A stretch of DNA of 64,000 nucleotides from Ectobius pallidus (Eukaryota > Arthropoda > Insecta > Blattodea > Ectobiidae), in the NCBI GenBank assembly GCA_964059195.1, contig CAXKWD010000005.1:91339882-91403881 (forward strand), given 5' to 3'. This document shows positions 1 through 12,540 of this stretch, in pieces. The first letter of the stretch is position 1. Every line of letters begins with the position of its first letter. Under the pieces are notes generated by a model, which was not told where the DNA came from, did not search any database, and saw only the letters and a list, made by a program, of their open reading frames with translations. A program made the position numbers and the translations under genes.

Positions 1-1931
1 CGATGAAATGAAGTGAAAAATGAAACAAACATGTATCCCTTGGTAGTAAATTTATATCAGTTCCCCTTTTGTTGACAATAATTTTCTCTTTTTCTATCTT
101 TTTTTTTAGATTATTCCACTCATACTCATATCATACTCATTGATATTGACCAATAACGTTTAGCAATTCCTCATATATAGACCAATCACGGTCGTTTATC
201 TTACGATATTTTTGTAGGGATCGCGAGGATGTTGTTTTATCGGATAAAATCGTCTGCTCGTTACTGGACATGTAAGCATCGGTGTGCAGTGATTAATACG
301 TCACATGCTGCCAATAAGCCACGAAAACAGATTATTTTATACAACATAACTTGTTTGGAAATTGAAATAGTAGAATCGTACACTGATTAAAAACACAATT
401 TCGATCCGGTGCAAGCCAGTTCGTGTGCTATTATTCTGTTCTGCTATTAGCTTACCTGAATGAAGTTAACTATGCCTTAAATACGCCATTGGTAGCATTG
501 GTCAACAACATCGTAACTAGAATTGATTCATGGAAGGTTGATTTAGAGCAGTGACCGGCATGTTCCGTGCTCTGTGACGTCATACTACAGAGCAGCCGCG
601 CTCTTTGCTCTGCAATATCTCCGTACTGAGCGTGGAGGAAGGGTTCAACTGGCCAGTGGCGGAACGACGCCTATGCATTGACAGAGTGCGCTCCGATCTT
701 CGTAGATAGCATGGGAATAGCACAATTACAATGCATTTGTACGAAAACAAAATAGTACAACTGTGATAAATCAATGTAACAGAACAGTTTTGTTTGTAAT
801 GAAATTTAATATAGGCCCTACTTACACTAATCTGAAATGCATCCAGGTGCGGATGCGTCAGGTTATTTAAATGAGGCTCCGAAACTACTATAAACATACA
901 AATACATAAAACATAAGAATACTTTAAGGAGTACTGCAAAACTTTGTCTACTCGGAAACTGAAAAATGTTAAAGTAGGCCTGTACAAAATATACAAAATA
1001 CACAAAATATACAAATTAAACTATACACCTTTGTGAGCACTATGCCAAGTATAGGCCTATTCAGACTTTTGATACACACCCTTACTTTGTGTCACTATCG
1101 TGCCCAAGCTCAAGGCATTGTCGAGATTTTTTCCCTCTTTTCTCGCGCACTAATTTTGCAATATTAGGAGACATAGTCTGGCTAACACACAAACTAGAAC
1201 ATTTTTCATGTTCTGATCAGATAGGCGGTTTCCATGTTGTGGTTTGCAGATCTTCATACAAGAAAAGAACTATTCACATACATACGTCGATACAAATATA
1301 CTCAACATTCTAGCAGCAAATATATTATGTAGTTGCCTGGGGAAATCTTCTATAAAATATAGATAGATCCTTTTTGTTTTGAAAGCGGTCTTTCATTTCA
1401 ATATTCTTTTGCAAATCAATGACTTCTAGTTGCAATGACGTTGGAACACTGTCAACATCCACAGAAAATGGTGTCGCAAATATGCAAATATCGGATTGGA
1501 GTTTTGCAAAATCTTGAAATCTGTAATAAAATATCCTGATCCAGTTCTTCTAATATTTGTACATAATTATTAATGTCTGTAATTGAATGACATACTGTAG
1601 ACAACTTTGGAAAATGTGGCGTGTCTCCGAGGGTGACCTGACGTTTCCGCAAGTCTAGTATTAATCTGAATGCACTAAATTTACCATACATTTCACTGAT
1701 TAACTGACCTCTGCACCCTTGCCATGGTTAATGCACGCAATTCAATGTACCATCACGGCTCACCTTAACCCTACTGCTGCACTGAACGCCACTGCGCTAG
1801 TGCGTATTAACAGGAATGCAACTCAACTGCTCGCTCTCTCAAGCTCTTGCGAGATGATCGGCTCTTACGTCACAACTGCAGCATCTGCCGGACACTGATT
1901 TAGAGTATGCCGTGATCTCGCAGCTGTTAGT
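1..1931. other. Intergenic, no gene recognised
   Basis: AT-rich sequence. The open frames here are short, on both strands, and resemble no family I know. A perfect CRE-type octamer TGACGTCA lies at 575-582 next to a small GC-rich patch (570-700). No TATA box, initiator or exon can be tied to it, so it is only a motif match. Confidence 0.6.
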
Positions 1932-2181
1932 TGGACGGCTCAGTGCCAGAGGTGACTAAGTGCCATCAAGAAAAGTGCTAATATTTGTATGTATTGACCA
2001 GCAAAGATCGTATTCTATCTAAGCCAAACATGACTAACAGCCTTTCTGTATCAGTTACAAACACAGTTATGGCCGCTAGTCATGTTTGGCGTAGATAAAA
2101 TGCTATTTTTGCTGGTCAATGCACACAAATATTAGCACTTTTCTTGATGGCACTTAGTCACCTCTGGCACTGAGCCATCCA
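1932..2181. repeat. Fold-back element with ~107-bp inverted arms
   Basis: The left arm (1932-2038) and right arm (2074-2181) are near-perfect inverted complements with a handful of mismatches, separated by a loop of about 35 bp. The arms end at TGGACGGCTCAG and CTGAGCCATCCA. There is no coding capacity. The structure fits a fold-back MITE. A long hairpin RNA precursor would have the same shape, but nothing supports transcription. No target duplication could be fixed. Confidence 0.85.
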
Positions 2182-2395
2182 GTTTTGTTTTTATACAACG
2201 AAGCACGAAAGTAATTATTATTTGTATAATCCGTTATGTTTTTATTTTGGAATAGTCTTAATAAATACAACTCGAGTTGACGAGTTTCACCAGACAAATT
2301 CGCCCCACGCGCTCCACTCTCGTGGGATTATCTATGATAAAATGTTCTCTTTAACATACGGTCTCTGCGCACAAAACTTATTGCAGTTCTAATAT

Positions 2396-2397
2396 TG

Positions 2398-2429
<32 letters not shown>

Positions 2430-2440
2430 CATTATTATTA
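2396..2440. repeat. (ATT)n microsatellite
   Basis: About 14 ATT units with one ATC interruption near the end. Confidence 0.95.
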
Positions 2441-4054
2441 AATAATTAAGACCCAGAACTTAATGCGCTATCAGAAGAGGAAACTTGTGTGCAAATATGC
2501 TCCAAAACTTGTAAAATATGCGCCGTAACCAATGAAGTATGTTCTATCATTTAGGAATTGTAATATTTTAAGTTCTCTTGCTACTGAATTATTTTGTAAA
2601 TTACAAAAAATGGTATAGTTTCATAAATTACATTATGTAACCTTTAAAAAGCAATATCAATGCAACAAATTGTAATAAATTGAAAACTATTTAAATGAAA
2701 CGTCACTTTAATATTACACAGCAATTTCTGAAAACGTACTGTCGATTATTGTACAGTTGCTTCTCAAGCCATTCTTTTAGTAAAATATGCTGTAAATGTT
2801 TGACTTAATAGAGATACGTACAATATTTTAAGTCTGTCAGAAAACGCCGTTAAACATGTGATAAATTTATAACATATGCACAAATATTTTAATACCAAGC
2901 AAATATGATGCATTATCGCAAAACTAACAAAATATGCAATAAAATTCAAAATTAAATCGTCAGTTATTTCTTTCATATCTTGTACACATTTAAGCATGTA
3001 ATCCAGTGCATTGAAAAATATCGTTTTTCATAATATGGTTTTGATATTATTATTATTACTATTATTATTATTATTATAACTATACCATACATATTCCCGC
3101 AAATATTGCCCACAAGCGTTGTATAAGTGTCAAGTAATCAGAGTTGTGTTGACCCTTCGATACATCTCTTCGCCCTTAAGAGTCATCCCGCAGTTGTCAA
3201 CATGTGGTGGTAGTTGTAGTAATACTCCCTCAGGGTTTCTTTTATAGAAGAGGGGGCGGTACAATGACTCAACCTTGCAAACCCGCCCCCAGATTCCCTT
3301 AAATGACTTATCTATGATGGACTTTTTATATGTCGCTCTCCGAGGACTTGTAAAATCAATGGCAACGATCCCTTGTACAACACCTGCTTCCATGAAGTGA
3401 TTCAGGAATATGCTTATTTATTACTTAGGCCTATATCCCTATTCCCTTTTCAGAAAGTGGAGACATGGAAGCATGCCAACTGTTAAAAGCTCAACAGAGA
3501 AAAGCGTTTATTGTAGTTTATTGTAAGGAATTTCTACGGTAGTATTCTAAATTCACTAATATTCTCTATTACATATTAAGCGAGATCACTTTTACTTTTC
3601 TATAATCGTGACATAGGTAGAGGCAATATTATAATCGAAGTTCAAATTTGATACAGAGTTTCCCCCAGAAATGCATGTTTTTCAGATCATGGTGTAAAAA
3701 ATATAAAATAGGCCTAAGTAAAAGGATTACTTGTATGTGTGCTTGTACAATTCCTAAACACAAATTCTAGTCAGACGAAATGTTACTTATAAGAGAGTTC
3801 GACATCATCCAGGATGTAATACGAATCATACAGATGAATTTCTTTTAATAAAGGGAAAAATCTCCCTATTTTCTCTATAAAATGCTTTAGCCATCTTATT
3901 TTAATAACATGCAACACATTTTAGATAAAAACTTAATAAGGATTCCCCCAACTGCCTTAAACCAAGCATGATATGCATGTAAGAGAAGAGAAGACCTAAT
4001 GGTCTTATCTCTACCAGGTTAAATAAATAATTATTTTTTTAAATTAAATATTTA
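2441..4054. other. Intergenic, no gene recognised
   Basis: AT-rich. A second ATT microsatellite lies at about 3046-3077. A minus-strand open frame of 87 codons (3130-3393) matches nothing I recognise and is likely chance. Near 3990-4030 there is a small palindrome (GACCTAATGGTC) followed by AAATAAATAA, which looks like the 3' end of an old retroposon. Confidence 0.5.
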
Positions 4055-4066
4055 AAATGTTAATTC

Positions 4067-4497
4067 ATCCTCTCAAGCAACGGGCCCGGGTTCGATTCCT
4101 GGTCGGGACAAGTTATCTAGGTGAGGTTTTTTCCGGGGTTTTCCCTCACCTATGAGACAAATGTCAGGTAACTTTAGGCCCTTGCGGTCCCCGGATATCA
4201 TCTGGCCGTCATTATCATCTTCATCCTCATCCTCGCCTTGTTCTGAGTGAGTGTGTGTGTGAATGGTGTGTATCGTCCTATGTGTTCGTGTTGTCTCGGA
4301 GGTGGCCCCGGCATTGGGCTGATCACTCATCCGGGGAGGCCCTCCATGTCCTTGTCTGGTCAAAAAAGTATGTATGTGATCCAAAGGTAATCCCTCTCCC
4401 GACAGGTCGCGCCCTGTAAGGCCCGGGCGGCTTGGGTCGCTTAAATCCTAACAGGGAGAGGTAAAACTACGAAAAAGAAAGAAAGAAAGAAAGAAAG
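4067..4497 (+). mobile_element. tRNA-derived SINE, 5'-truncated, with target duplication
   Basis: The 5' part holds a pol III B-box-like motif GGGTTCGATTCC at 4088-4099, as in tRNA T-arms, with no A box upstream, so the head is truncated. A GC-rich body follows (TTTTCCGGGGTTTTCCCTC at about 4128), and the element ends in a (GAAA)n tail from about 4471. A 12-bp direct repeat AAATGTTAATTC flanks it (4055-4066 and 4498-4509), the mark of target-primed insertion. The minus-strand 103-codon open frame inside is a by-product of the GC-rich body. A second copy in reverse orientation lies at 6325-6712. Confidence 0.85.
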
Positions 4498-4509
4498 AAA
4501 TGTTAATTC

Positions 4510-6324
4510 TGATTAGATACCCCCCACTCTGGTCAAGACACAAATCGCTCAATGTAAGGATTTAATACAACAAATCCAGGATTTAATATCAACAAACATT
4601 TTTTGAACGAAAATAAGGAATTAAAATTGTAAGTCCTTGATCATTTGGTTTCATAGTCCCAACGAGATAGTCTAATGCCAGAATCCTTTTTAATTTGTTT
4701 TCATACACACATCAATATTGTTAGTCTAATGATATTGTATATGAAAATGTTTAAATTTTTTAATCTGATTGCTTTCATTTAACTACTAAAATGTATAGTC
4801 TATAATTAAAAATTAAAAATATTATTATAAATTGTTATAAAATATCCTGAAATTCAGTCAATTAGATATAAATACCTGAGCAAAAATTTCTAGAAAAAAA
4901 AAAGAACACAAGAAGTTAACGTAAAAAAGTTTAAATAAATGGGAAAATTTTAATGGGAGAATGTTAACAGCTACAACTGTCCAGATAATACATTAGATTT
5001 TGTAAACTTACTAGAGCATTATTGCAAACAGATAATTCCTATTGGCAAGGTAAGTAAGTTATAAACATCAAAATGAAACACTCATAAATGAGTATAGTCT
5101 GTATGCATGAAGTACATCCCACGAGGAAAAACTATTTGCTACACCAAGGATGTAGGCTATAAAGGTACGATAAAAGAATAAATTTAATAAGGCATATATT
5201 TTATTTAAAACTTATTTCGAGAAATTTAACGGAGGAGATCGCATCACACCCCCAGTACTAAAATTCTAAGACAGGAACAACTATATCTAGCATGAAAGAA
5301 ATGCAGCATAAATCATCTCATCATTTACTCTGGATCGAAACGTGGAGTGAGAAAATACCAACATTAAGCTTTTAAAGATAGAGAAAATCATAAACTTTCG
5401 ATCAATTTTATTACAGCATTTTACAACATGAATAAAGCTAAATAAACATTTATGCTAAAAGTAGATGTATGCCTATTACTATTTCAATTGAAGGGTTAAC
5501 AAGAAAATAAACTAATATAAACGTAATAATTCAAGATTTAACTAAAAAGTTGCTAACAACTGCTCATATAATAGCAGAACTTAACAAGCATAATAGATAT
5601 ATTGAAATGAAAATATGGAAACGAATTTCCCTACTAAATTACGTGACCAGAGATGTCTAAAACAGGCCTATTGTTGAGTTCTTAGAACGCTGTTTTTACT
5701 TCACTTTACCTAGGAAACTTAACGGGATGTCATGACGAAAATAGCCTCAAATTTAGCATTTCAATACCTCTTCACAACAGATAGAGTGCACACTTTACGT
5801 GTCGCTGCTTAAATTGTCTCAACTGTATTGTGCTAGTTTTGTTTTATAATCCTGCGTTCATACTTAGGCTATACATTCTAATAAGTAGTTCTTGTAAGGC
5901 AATATAAAGCAGCATGTAGTGTTCTTACTACTTACTTCCTAACAAAACCTACCTTGAAATTTCGATGTCAGAAGCCACATGCAAAAAATTACGTGTTATT
6001 TTCATGAAACAGAACTACGGCGAAATCGCAAATGGCCCAACAGTAATGGCCCGCAGCTGGACACCCTGAGTGGAGTGAGAATCTTCCTTACAACACACTT
6101 TGTAGAGGTACACACAAGAAGAAGTTACAGTTGTCTATTAAATGACAAAGGCACATATTTCTGACATGCAATACAACGAATACGTCTGTCATTGCCATTT
6201 CTTTGGCATGACAATATATAGGAAACCACTACAGTAATGATAGAACATAAGGATTGGCATCAGCTATTTCGCCGCATGAAAAAGTAAGGAATTTAAAATA
6301 TGTATTTTCCTTAGTTTTGCCTCT
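4510..6324. other. Intergenic, no gene recognised
   Basis: About 1.8 kb of AT-rich sequence with no recognisable coding region, RNA gene or clear repeat structure. The single 61-codon open frame (5979-6164) has no family resemblance. Confidence 0.5.
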
Positions 6325-6712
6325 CCCTTTTAGGGACATTTAAGCTACCCACGCCGCCCGAGCCTTACATGACCGCGGCCTGCCGGGAGAGATTATCTAT
6401 TATATCACATACATTCTTTTTTGACTAGATAAAGATATGGAGGACCTCCCGGATGAGTGAACAGCCTAATGCCGGGGGTCACCTCCGAGACAACATGAAC
6501 ACGAAGGACGAGACACACCATTCACTCGCATATTCACTCCGAACGAGGATGGCATGAAGATAATGACAGCCAGATGACATCCGGGGACCAAAAGGGCCTG
6601 AAGATGCCCAAAACCCCGGAAAACACCCCACCTAGGCAACTTGTTCCGAACCCAGGCCCGCTGCGTAAGAGGAGTGATCGCATCCCCTTCGCCTCAACGG
6701 TGGACGCAAAAT
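6325..6712 (-). mobile_element. tRNA-derived SINE, reverse copy of the 4067 family
   Basis: Read on the minus strand this shares the body of the 4067-4497 SINE: GGGTTCGGAAC in place of the B box, then a GTTTTCCGGGGTTTT-like stretch, then the CTCCGAGGTGACC region and a CTCCCGGCAGG segment. It keeps more of the tRNA-related head than the other copy (about 6660-6712). It is diverged, and no clean target duplication is visible. The minus-strand 83-codon frame inside it is not a gene. Confidence 0.75.
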
Positions 6713-7439
6713 AAGTAATGCTAAATTCATTACAACAGCAAATAAACGCAGAATATATTATTACTTTTATTGTTGTCAATATCATTATTGCATATAAAAA
6801 TTTAAAAAGGAGGTATGCGTTGGCCTAAATAGGAGATGCCTGAATAGAAAGGTACAAAGCTATATGAATACAACACCATGGAATGATGACGGACAAAGGA
6901 GTAATTACATCACCTATACAGTTGTGAGAAATTACACTCAAACTTAATTATTGTAGTTTTCTGTCAAATTTAAACATATTGTAATTTTCTGTTGAACACA
7001 AAAAAAAAATCTGATGTGATACTCACATACCATCCTCTGTTCAAATTAAAATTAGCATCAGTATAATATAACTATTGTGTATGATATTCTGGTTGTAAAA
7101 ATTAATAGAATGTCGTTACCACATCACATCGCATCCCTGAAGGATACATAACTCAAATAAAATCTTATTAATGTACTCTCGCAATTTTGTTTTACTTTAA
7201 ATATTTTTTGCTTTCTCACCTTACATTCTGATAGAGAACAAGAGGTCATACTGCAAAGAGCCCATATGCAGAGTGGGTGGCTTATAACTACCCTTCAAAA
7301 AGAAATGTTCGAGAAAATGTTTGAAATAAAAGTTTTAGCTCTTAGTATAAGCACCCCAGGTGTCAAATTTAAATAAAATCGTAAGAGCTGTTTTCGAGAA
7401 AATTGCGAAAAACAAACTTTTATTCATGTAAAGTCTCGC
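6713..7439. other. Intergenic, no gene recognised
   Basis: AT-rich sequence, nothing recognised. The segment from about 7240 leads into the repeat that starts at 7440. Confidence 0.45.
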
Positions 7440-8215
7440 ATTTATCGCTCATAGAGGTCTTAGAATTATTTTGTAACCCATTGCTTCTACACATCATGCC
7501 TGGTAGGAGTTGAAATAAGAATAAACAGCAATTTCGGTAATGTGAAATTTTACTGTCTTGACGGGATATTTTATTTCCCACTATCATATTCCTTTGTAAC
7601 CCAGTGCGGGGCTGAAATCAAAAAGAAAATCAATATCACTTTCACACGTTTGTCTCCCCAAAACCCCGTGACATCGTTTACTGCGCCCCTGGGACTAAAA
7701 ATGTTCCATTCTATTTTGTCTAAAGTGTTGAAAAACATATCAGTGGATAGGGTTTTTTGACCGACTTCTGTCAAGCATACTCGATACCCATCGTTAAGAA
7801 AGAATGGGTAGCTCCCATCGTTACCCACGAACTCAGGCTGACACTGAATACGCTTTCCCCCCGCAATTCGATCTCTTATTCCAATCAAAATGTGAAGTGA
7901 GAAAATGATATTCTCGATGCCCAGGGTAGAGGAAGTTATGTAATGCATCACACCCGATATTTATTTACGTGGATTTCATTCTTTATTAATGACTTAGAGA
8001 AATGAATAAATCGCTAACCTCTCTACTTAAATTATTTGTCAAAACCCAGTAGCCTATCATGCAACTTCTAAAGCCACCCGTGAACACTGTTGTCATGAGA
8101 ACTGAACTGCATTTGATGAATTCAGTGTAATATTTTCAGAAACTATGTAATTTTTCAAGGGAAGGGTGGTTTGAATTTTAATGTTGCCTGCGTTTCTTTC
8201 CGGCTTGAAGTCGGT
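7440..8215 (+). repeat. Dispersed ~1-kb repeat, start-truncated older copy
   Basis: This aligns in order with the 26623, 29440 and 33133 copies: the CTCATAGAGG block, the CCCATTGCTTCTACAC block, the TTGAAATAAGAA block, the GACTAAAAATGTTCCAT block, the TATCAGTGGATAG block and the final CGTTTCTTTC block. It lacks the GGCCCGGCG start. The 126-codon minus-strand frame (7571-7951) recurs in fragments in other copies only because the repeat itself recurs. Confidence 0.75.
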
Positions 8216-8433
8216 AGGATAGATTGGGGCCCGGTGGACACCTTAAGCATATTTTCTTCTTGAAAAGTAGCGTGAATTCCGCCATATTTTTATCTCTGTA
8301 TGATGAAGAAACTCGTGATTGGACGTTAGAGGTGTGACGTTACAATAGCAGAACATGTAGAATTTTGGGAAACAGGTTCACCAACACAACGAACCTCGCG
8401 GGAGATACAATATGGCACATTTACGAAACGGGA

Positions 8434-8720
8434 GAATTCAAAATACCCTACTAAATTAATATAACTGTCCATAACCTAACAGAACATGTCACTAATACTA
8501 ATATCACCATTCCTAACCTAACTGCCACTAAACTAGAATTTCTGCAGAATTCAGAATGCCCTAATAAATTAATATCACTGGTCATAACCTAACAGAACCT
8601 GTCACTAATTAGTAACACCGTTCCTAACCTAACTGCCACTAAACTAGAATTTAGGGAGAATTCAGAATGCCCTACTAAATCTATATCACTGTTCACAACC
8701 TAACAGAACCTGTCACTTAT
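8434..8720 (+). repeat. 112-bp tandem repeat, ~2.5 copies
   Basis: Units start at 8434, 8547 and 8658, each with GAATTCA followed by AATACCCTA or AATGCCCTA. Each unit carries CATAACCTAACAGAAC, and the two full units carry CCTAACCTAACTGCCACTAA. The spacing is 113 and 111 bp, and the third copy is partial. A related fragment, GTTCCTAACCTAACAAAACG, occurs near 9935. Confidence 0.9.
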
Positions 8721-11700
8721 GATATCTGATAAGCAATGTACGAGAAGCATCATGTTGGTCAACCTGCCTCGCTGAGAAACAAAAAAACATCAGCCGTCAG
8801 TGAAAACCTGCGCACATCGCAAGATGCCCCCCCCCTACATTGCGACTTTGCCGAAAATAGTAGGGTCTGTTTGTGACACAATACAATAATTATATCATCA
8901 AAACTTCCGGTGTACACTTACAAAATCCTATTTCTATTATAGTTGGTTTCGTGTCCGTTAGACCCCCAATACTTGGGGACGACGGACACCTCAGTTGGGG
9001 CTCATGGACACAAGATTTGTCCATGTTTACAGTCAACATCGTCATCTAATCATTGGGAGACGTAAAGCAAGGATTTTAACTGTCTTCGGTACCCGTAGCC
9101 TCGATCTGGGAATTTTCCACTTGAAAGCTACTTTTTTGTATATGAGCTTCCTATACGACAGAGAATCTGTCAGGGAAATTTGAAAGTAGCTTTTTATAAT
9201 TTGAGCCCGTTTATAGTCTTATTTTAAGTGTAAGGATGGCATTGTTTGTGGGAATTCAAATTAGAGTAAAAGTGGTGTCGTAAAACCGTAACAGTTAATT
9301 TTTTGTCTTAGAAATCTAAACATAATGAATAACAATACATTGTAGAATTGAGTAGACATAGAGCTTGAAACAAACAAAAATGATAATTCAGTAATGGTCG
9401 TCACAGAACTCTACGGCAATCTCATACTGACTTAACTGCTTGCACGAAAGTTCCATAAGCAAACCCAGGGAAGCACAAAATTATTTTCCTTCTAACCTTA
9501 CAAGGTCTGACGAATAGCCTTACGCATTCCTCGTCCCAACCTGCTGATGGGATGAAGGAATCCATTTCTTAGGTGGGGAGATGTTTAAAGTAGATTCCAT
9601 CAGCACCAGTGACTATAATGATTAGGGTAATTATTAAAATGGATTCATATTCTGAATGTGTTACTTATTTTCCAAGGACACAATAACCATATTCCATCTT
9701 TATGGAGGACACGTCCTCCTTGTTTGGTTTTACCCTCCCAAATTCAATTATGTATTTACGACATAAATGTTGACCCATACCGCTGAATATTTGGGAAAAA
9801 ATAGTTTTATGCTGCACCCTAGGCTCCTCTCTAATGAGGCCCGCCTGGGAAGGTGGGGTTTAGGGTTTCGTCACAGAAGAAATTCAATGTGAGACATAAT
9901 AAACCTCATGCTATTCAGTATATTGCTCCTAAACTAACATAAACGTTCCTAACCTAACAAAACGGCGGAGCTTGGCTGGGGTACAGCATAAATCTATCTT
10001 TTGCCGGGAATTTGAAGTTCGAATGCTTGCCTACATTCCGCCAGTCATGCCAGCGTAACACTCAAAAGGTGAAGCAAGATCAAACTTGTACATACTATAT
10101 GGTGTGCATAAACCGTAATCTTTCCGACAACTGATTCTTAATTTGCAACTAACAGAATTACCGGCGAATTACCTTGCATTGATATCCAATATTGTATTTA
10201 CATTCACTGTTTACAGTAGGGCCTACTTTATACCTTCTCGCATATCAAAGCCAGCCATAGAATACGTTCGCATAACCTATAACTCCGTCAGTATTTTACA
10301 ATATACACAAAAAAGACAAGTAAAACTTAAAATTAATAAACACTGTCAAACTTTTAAAATAATACAAACACTGGAATACTAAGCTCGTTTACTTACCAGG
10401 TAAAAGTCAACAAAAATTCAAGATCTTCTGTCATGATACACGTATTCGTCACAGCATTTCACCACGATCCTTCATTCACTTAAATTACACTATACTTCAT
10501 ATCGACACTGTATCTCTACAAACACTATTGTTTCTGTCTACAGATGAGCAGAATCTAAGGCAGCATATGTTAATATAACTGCTATAACAACTGTAGTTTT
10601 CCACAATCGCGACTTACGGACACAGGAAGAACGCGTCGAACTACTTGTCTGCTGCCGACCTGCAGACTACTAGCCAACATTGGGAAGAGAAACAAAATAT
10701 GAGTAACGATTTGATCACTGTCACCTGAATACTAAAGAGAAATATCCCCAAATCAGTTCTTAATTGCTTCAAAGCACTGTGACAGATTAAAATCAACATT
10801 ATAATTTTTAACAGCTTTGTATTATTGGAACATACGAGAGATTAAAATATTGTCAGAACAAAAAGGCTATTTTTTATCTCAGTGATAACCGACATTATTG
10901 TTTCCGGGAGATCACTATAGCCTACTATACGGCTAATTCATTCACTCACTCACTCTCTAACATTAATGTTTGCCCACTTCCAGATGAGCTAGAAACTTGA
11001 AATTTGGCAGGCTTATAGTAGCCTGTAACCGAAGAAAAAACTCCCAAAAAATTCATATTTAAATTCTTTACCCCGAAAAAATTCAAAATGGTGATCGCAA
11101 CTATGAAGTCAGTGCAGACCATTCCCCCTTTTTTTCTTTAGGTTTATTGTGGCTAAACGGTAATCCATATCAAAAAACAGACTGCACGATCGCAGTGACG
11201 GATTTTGAGAGATATTGATTGAGATTTGGTCCTACTACTTTCTGTTACATATTTATCTATTATACCTACATCATTTTTTTAGATACTTTTGTACGGTTTC
11301 CACATATTTTGTAATCTTTTTACACACTTATAGGATAGGTAGAATCATCAAATTTGGCAAGAATATTGCCACATCATTAGAATAAAAGGTATTCGAATGA
11401 TCACGATTTGAGTTACCAAACGAGTCAGTTTTCACTAAGATCGTGAATTGAGCAGAATGTGAACTAAACCAAAGTTGTCGATATGGAGAAATCTCACTAA
11501 GAGCCTTTTGTAAGATATTATATGCAAGAGACTATGAAATAAAGAATTTGGAAGTGACTGTTTGTTCTTCGGTATTGAAGGAGTTATTTCAAAATTTACT
11601 GTTAATGTTTTCAGAAAATCTGGTATTAATTGTTCTCTTGTTATATAAAGTTTCTAGGAGATTCTTTGGTCATTAAACATCTGTAAATATAGTATATCAA

Positions 11701-11929
11701 TAAAGATTCCCAAACGACTGTCCTCAATCAGGAGCCATTTACACCAATCATTTCGGGTAATTATAATCTTCTATTGATATAGGTGTATTATTATCTTTCG
11801 GACAAATCGCTAGGCTCCTTTACGGCAATCCTTCACTAAGTACACCAGCTGATTTTCTTCAGGTTGTCGATTTTATTGTTTATAAAGCTCGTCATGGTTT
11901 AATAGCTTTAAGTTAATTTGTCCAATTGA
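8721..11929. other. Intergenic, no gene recognised
   Basis: About 3.2 kb without a recognisable gene. A short palindrome GGAGGACACGTCCTCC lies near 9702-9720. The stretch 10936-11250 (TCACTCACTCTC, then AGAAACTTGAAATTTGGCAGG) reads like a dispersed low-copy repeat; similar wording recurs near 34710. Confidence 0.45.
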
Positions 11930-12540
11930 CATGTATTTCCATAGTGACGAAAAATTATGAGTTACGAATGAGAAAAATATGAATCTGGTTAAGAAAGAAT
12001 AGTCAAAAAGTGCAAATGTAGAATGTAAAATGCGGGCAACATTTTTTAGAGTGTGGCAAACATGGTAAGAATTATAATTTACATATTTCAGAAGGGTTTC
12101 TCTGGAGAAAATTACAGAAACAATCCAGTAAATGATCTAATTTCAGCACAACGCATTCAATTCAGCATGAATTTATCTTATTTCAATCTCGATTGGCTTT
12201 ATACTATAGGTTTTACTTTGCTTTTATTAGCTATGTAAAGTAGTCCCGTTCATGGAGTCTAGTTTAGAGACCACAGTCTCATTTCTCTACAAAGATAGTC
12301 ATTTTTCACCGTATGTCTTTAACACGTGAGCAGTCTCTAATCACACTAGTTGTATAATATACATTACAACATTAAGGAGTGATGTTAATGGACATACAAT
12401 GTTCGGTTTAAAACAAAATCCTTTGCCCTCGTATTTATTGCTTAGACGTTCAAACTCTGAATATTCTACGCAATGAACACTGTTCACTCCTTAGACCTGT
12501 AATAAAATAGTGCAGTGATGAGTGTCAGCTGTTATTTGCT
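11930..12540 (+). repeat. Diverged dispersed repeat, copy 1
   Basis: This is collinear with 21030-21560. Shared blocks include TTTCCATAG, AAGTTACGAATGAGAAAA (with mismatches), the GTGTGGCAAAnATGGTAAGAA block, AAGGGTTTCT, GAGTCTAGTTTAGAG, CTACAAAGATAGTCAT, GGnGTGATGTTAATGG and TTTGCCCTCGTATTT. No terminal structure or coding domain is evident. Confidence 0.75.

Noticed and set aside
575..582. CRE-driven promoter at TGACGTCA (also 24368, 24492, 47374)
   Set aside because: Four octamers in 64 kb is more than one expects, but one is inside a transposase relic and none has a gene or core promoter beside it.
4073..4384. Minus-strand 103-codon ORF
   Set aside because: It lies inside the GC-rich body of a SINE on the opposite strand; its H/T/E/D repeats follow from simple sequence.
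7571..7951. 126-codon minus-strand gene conserved among repeats
   Set aside because: Similar frames in other copies contain stops and shifts; the similarity comes from the DNA repeat.
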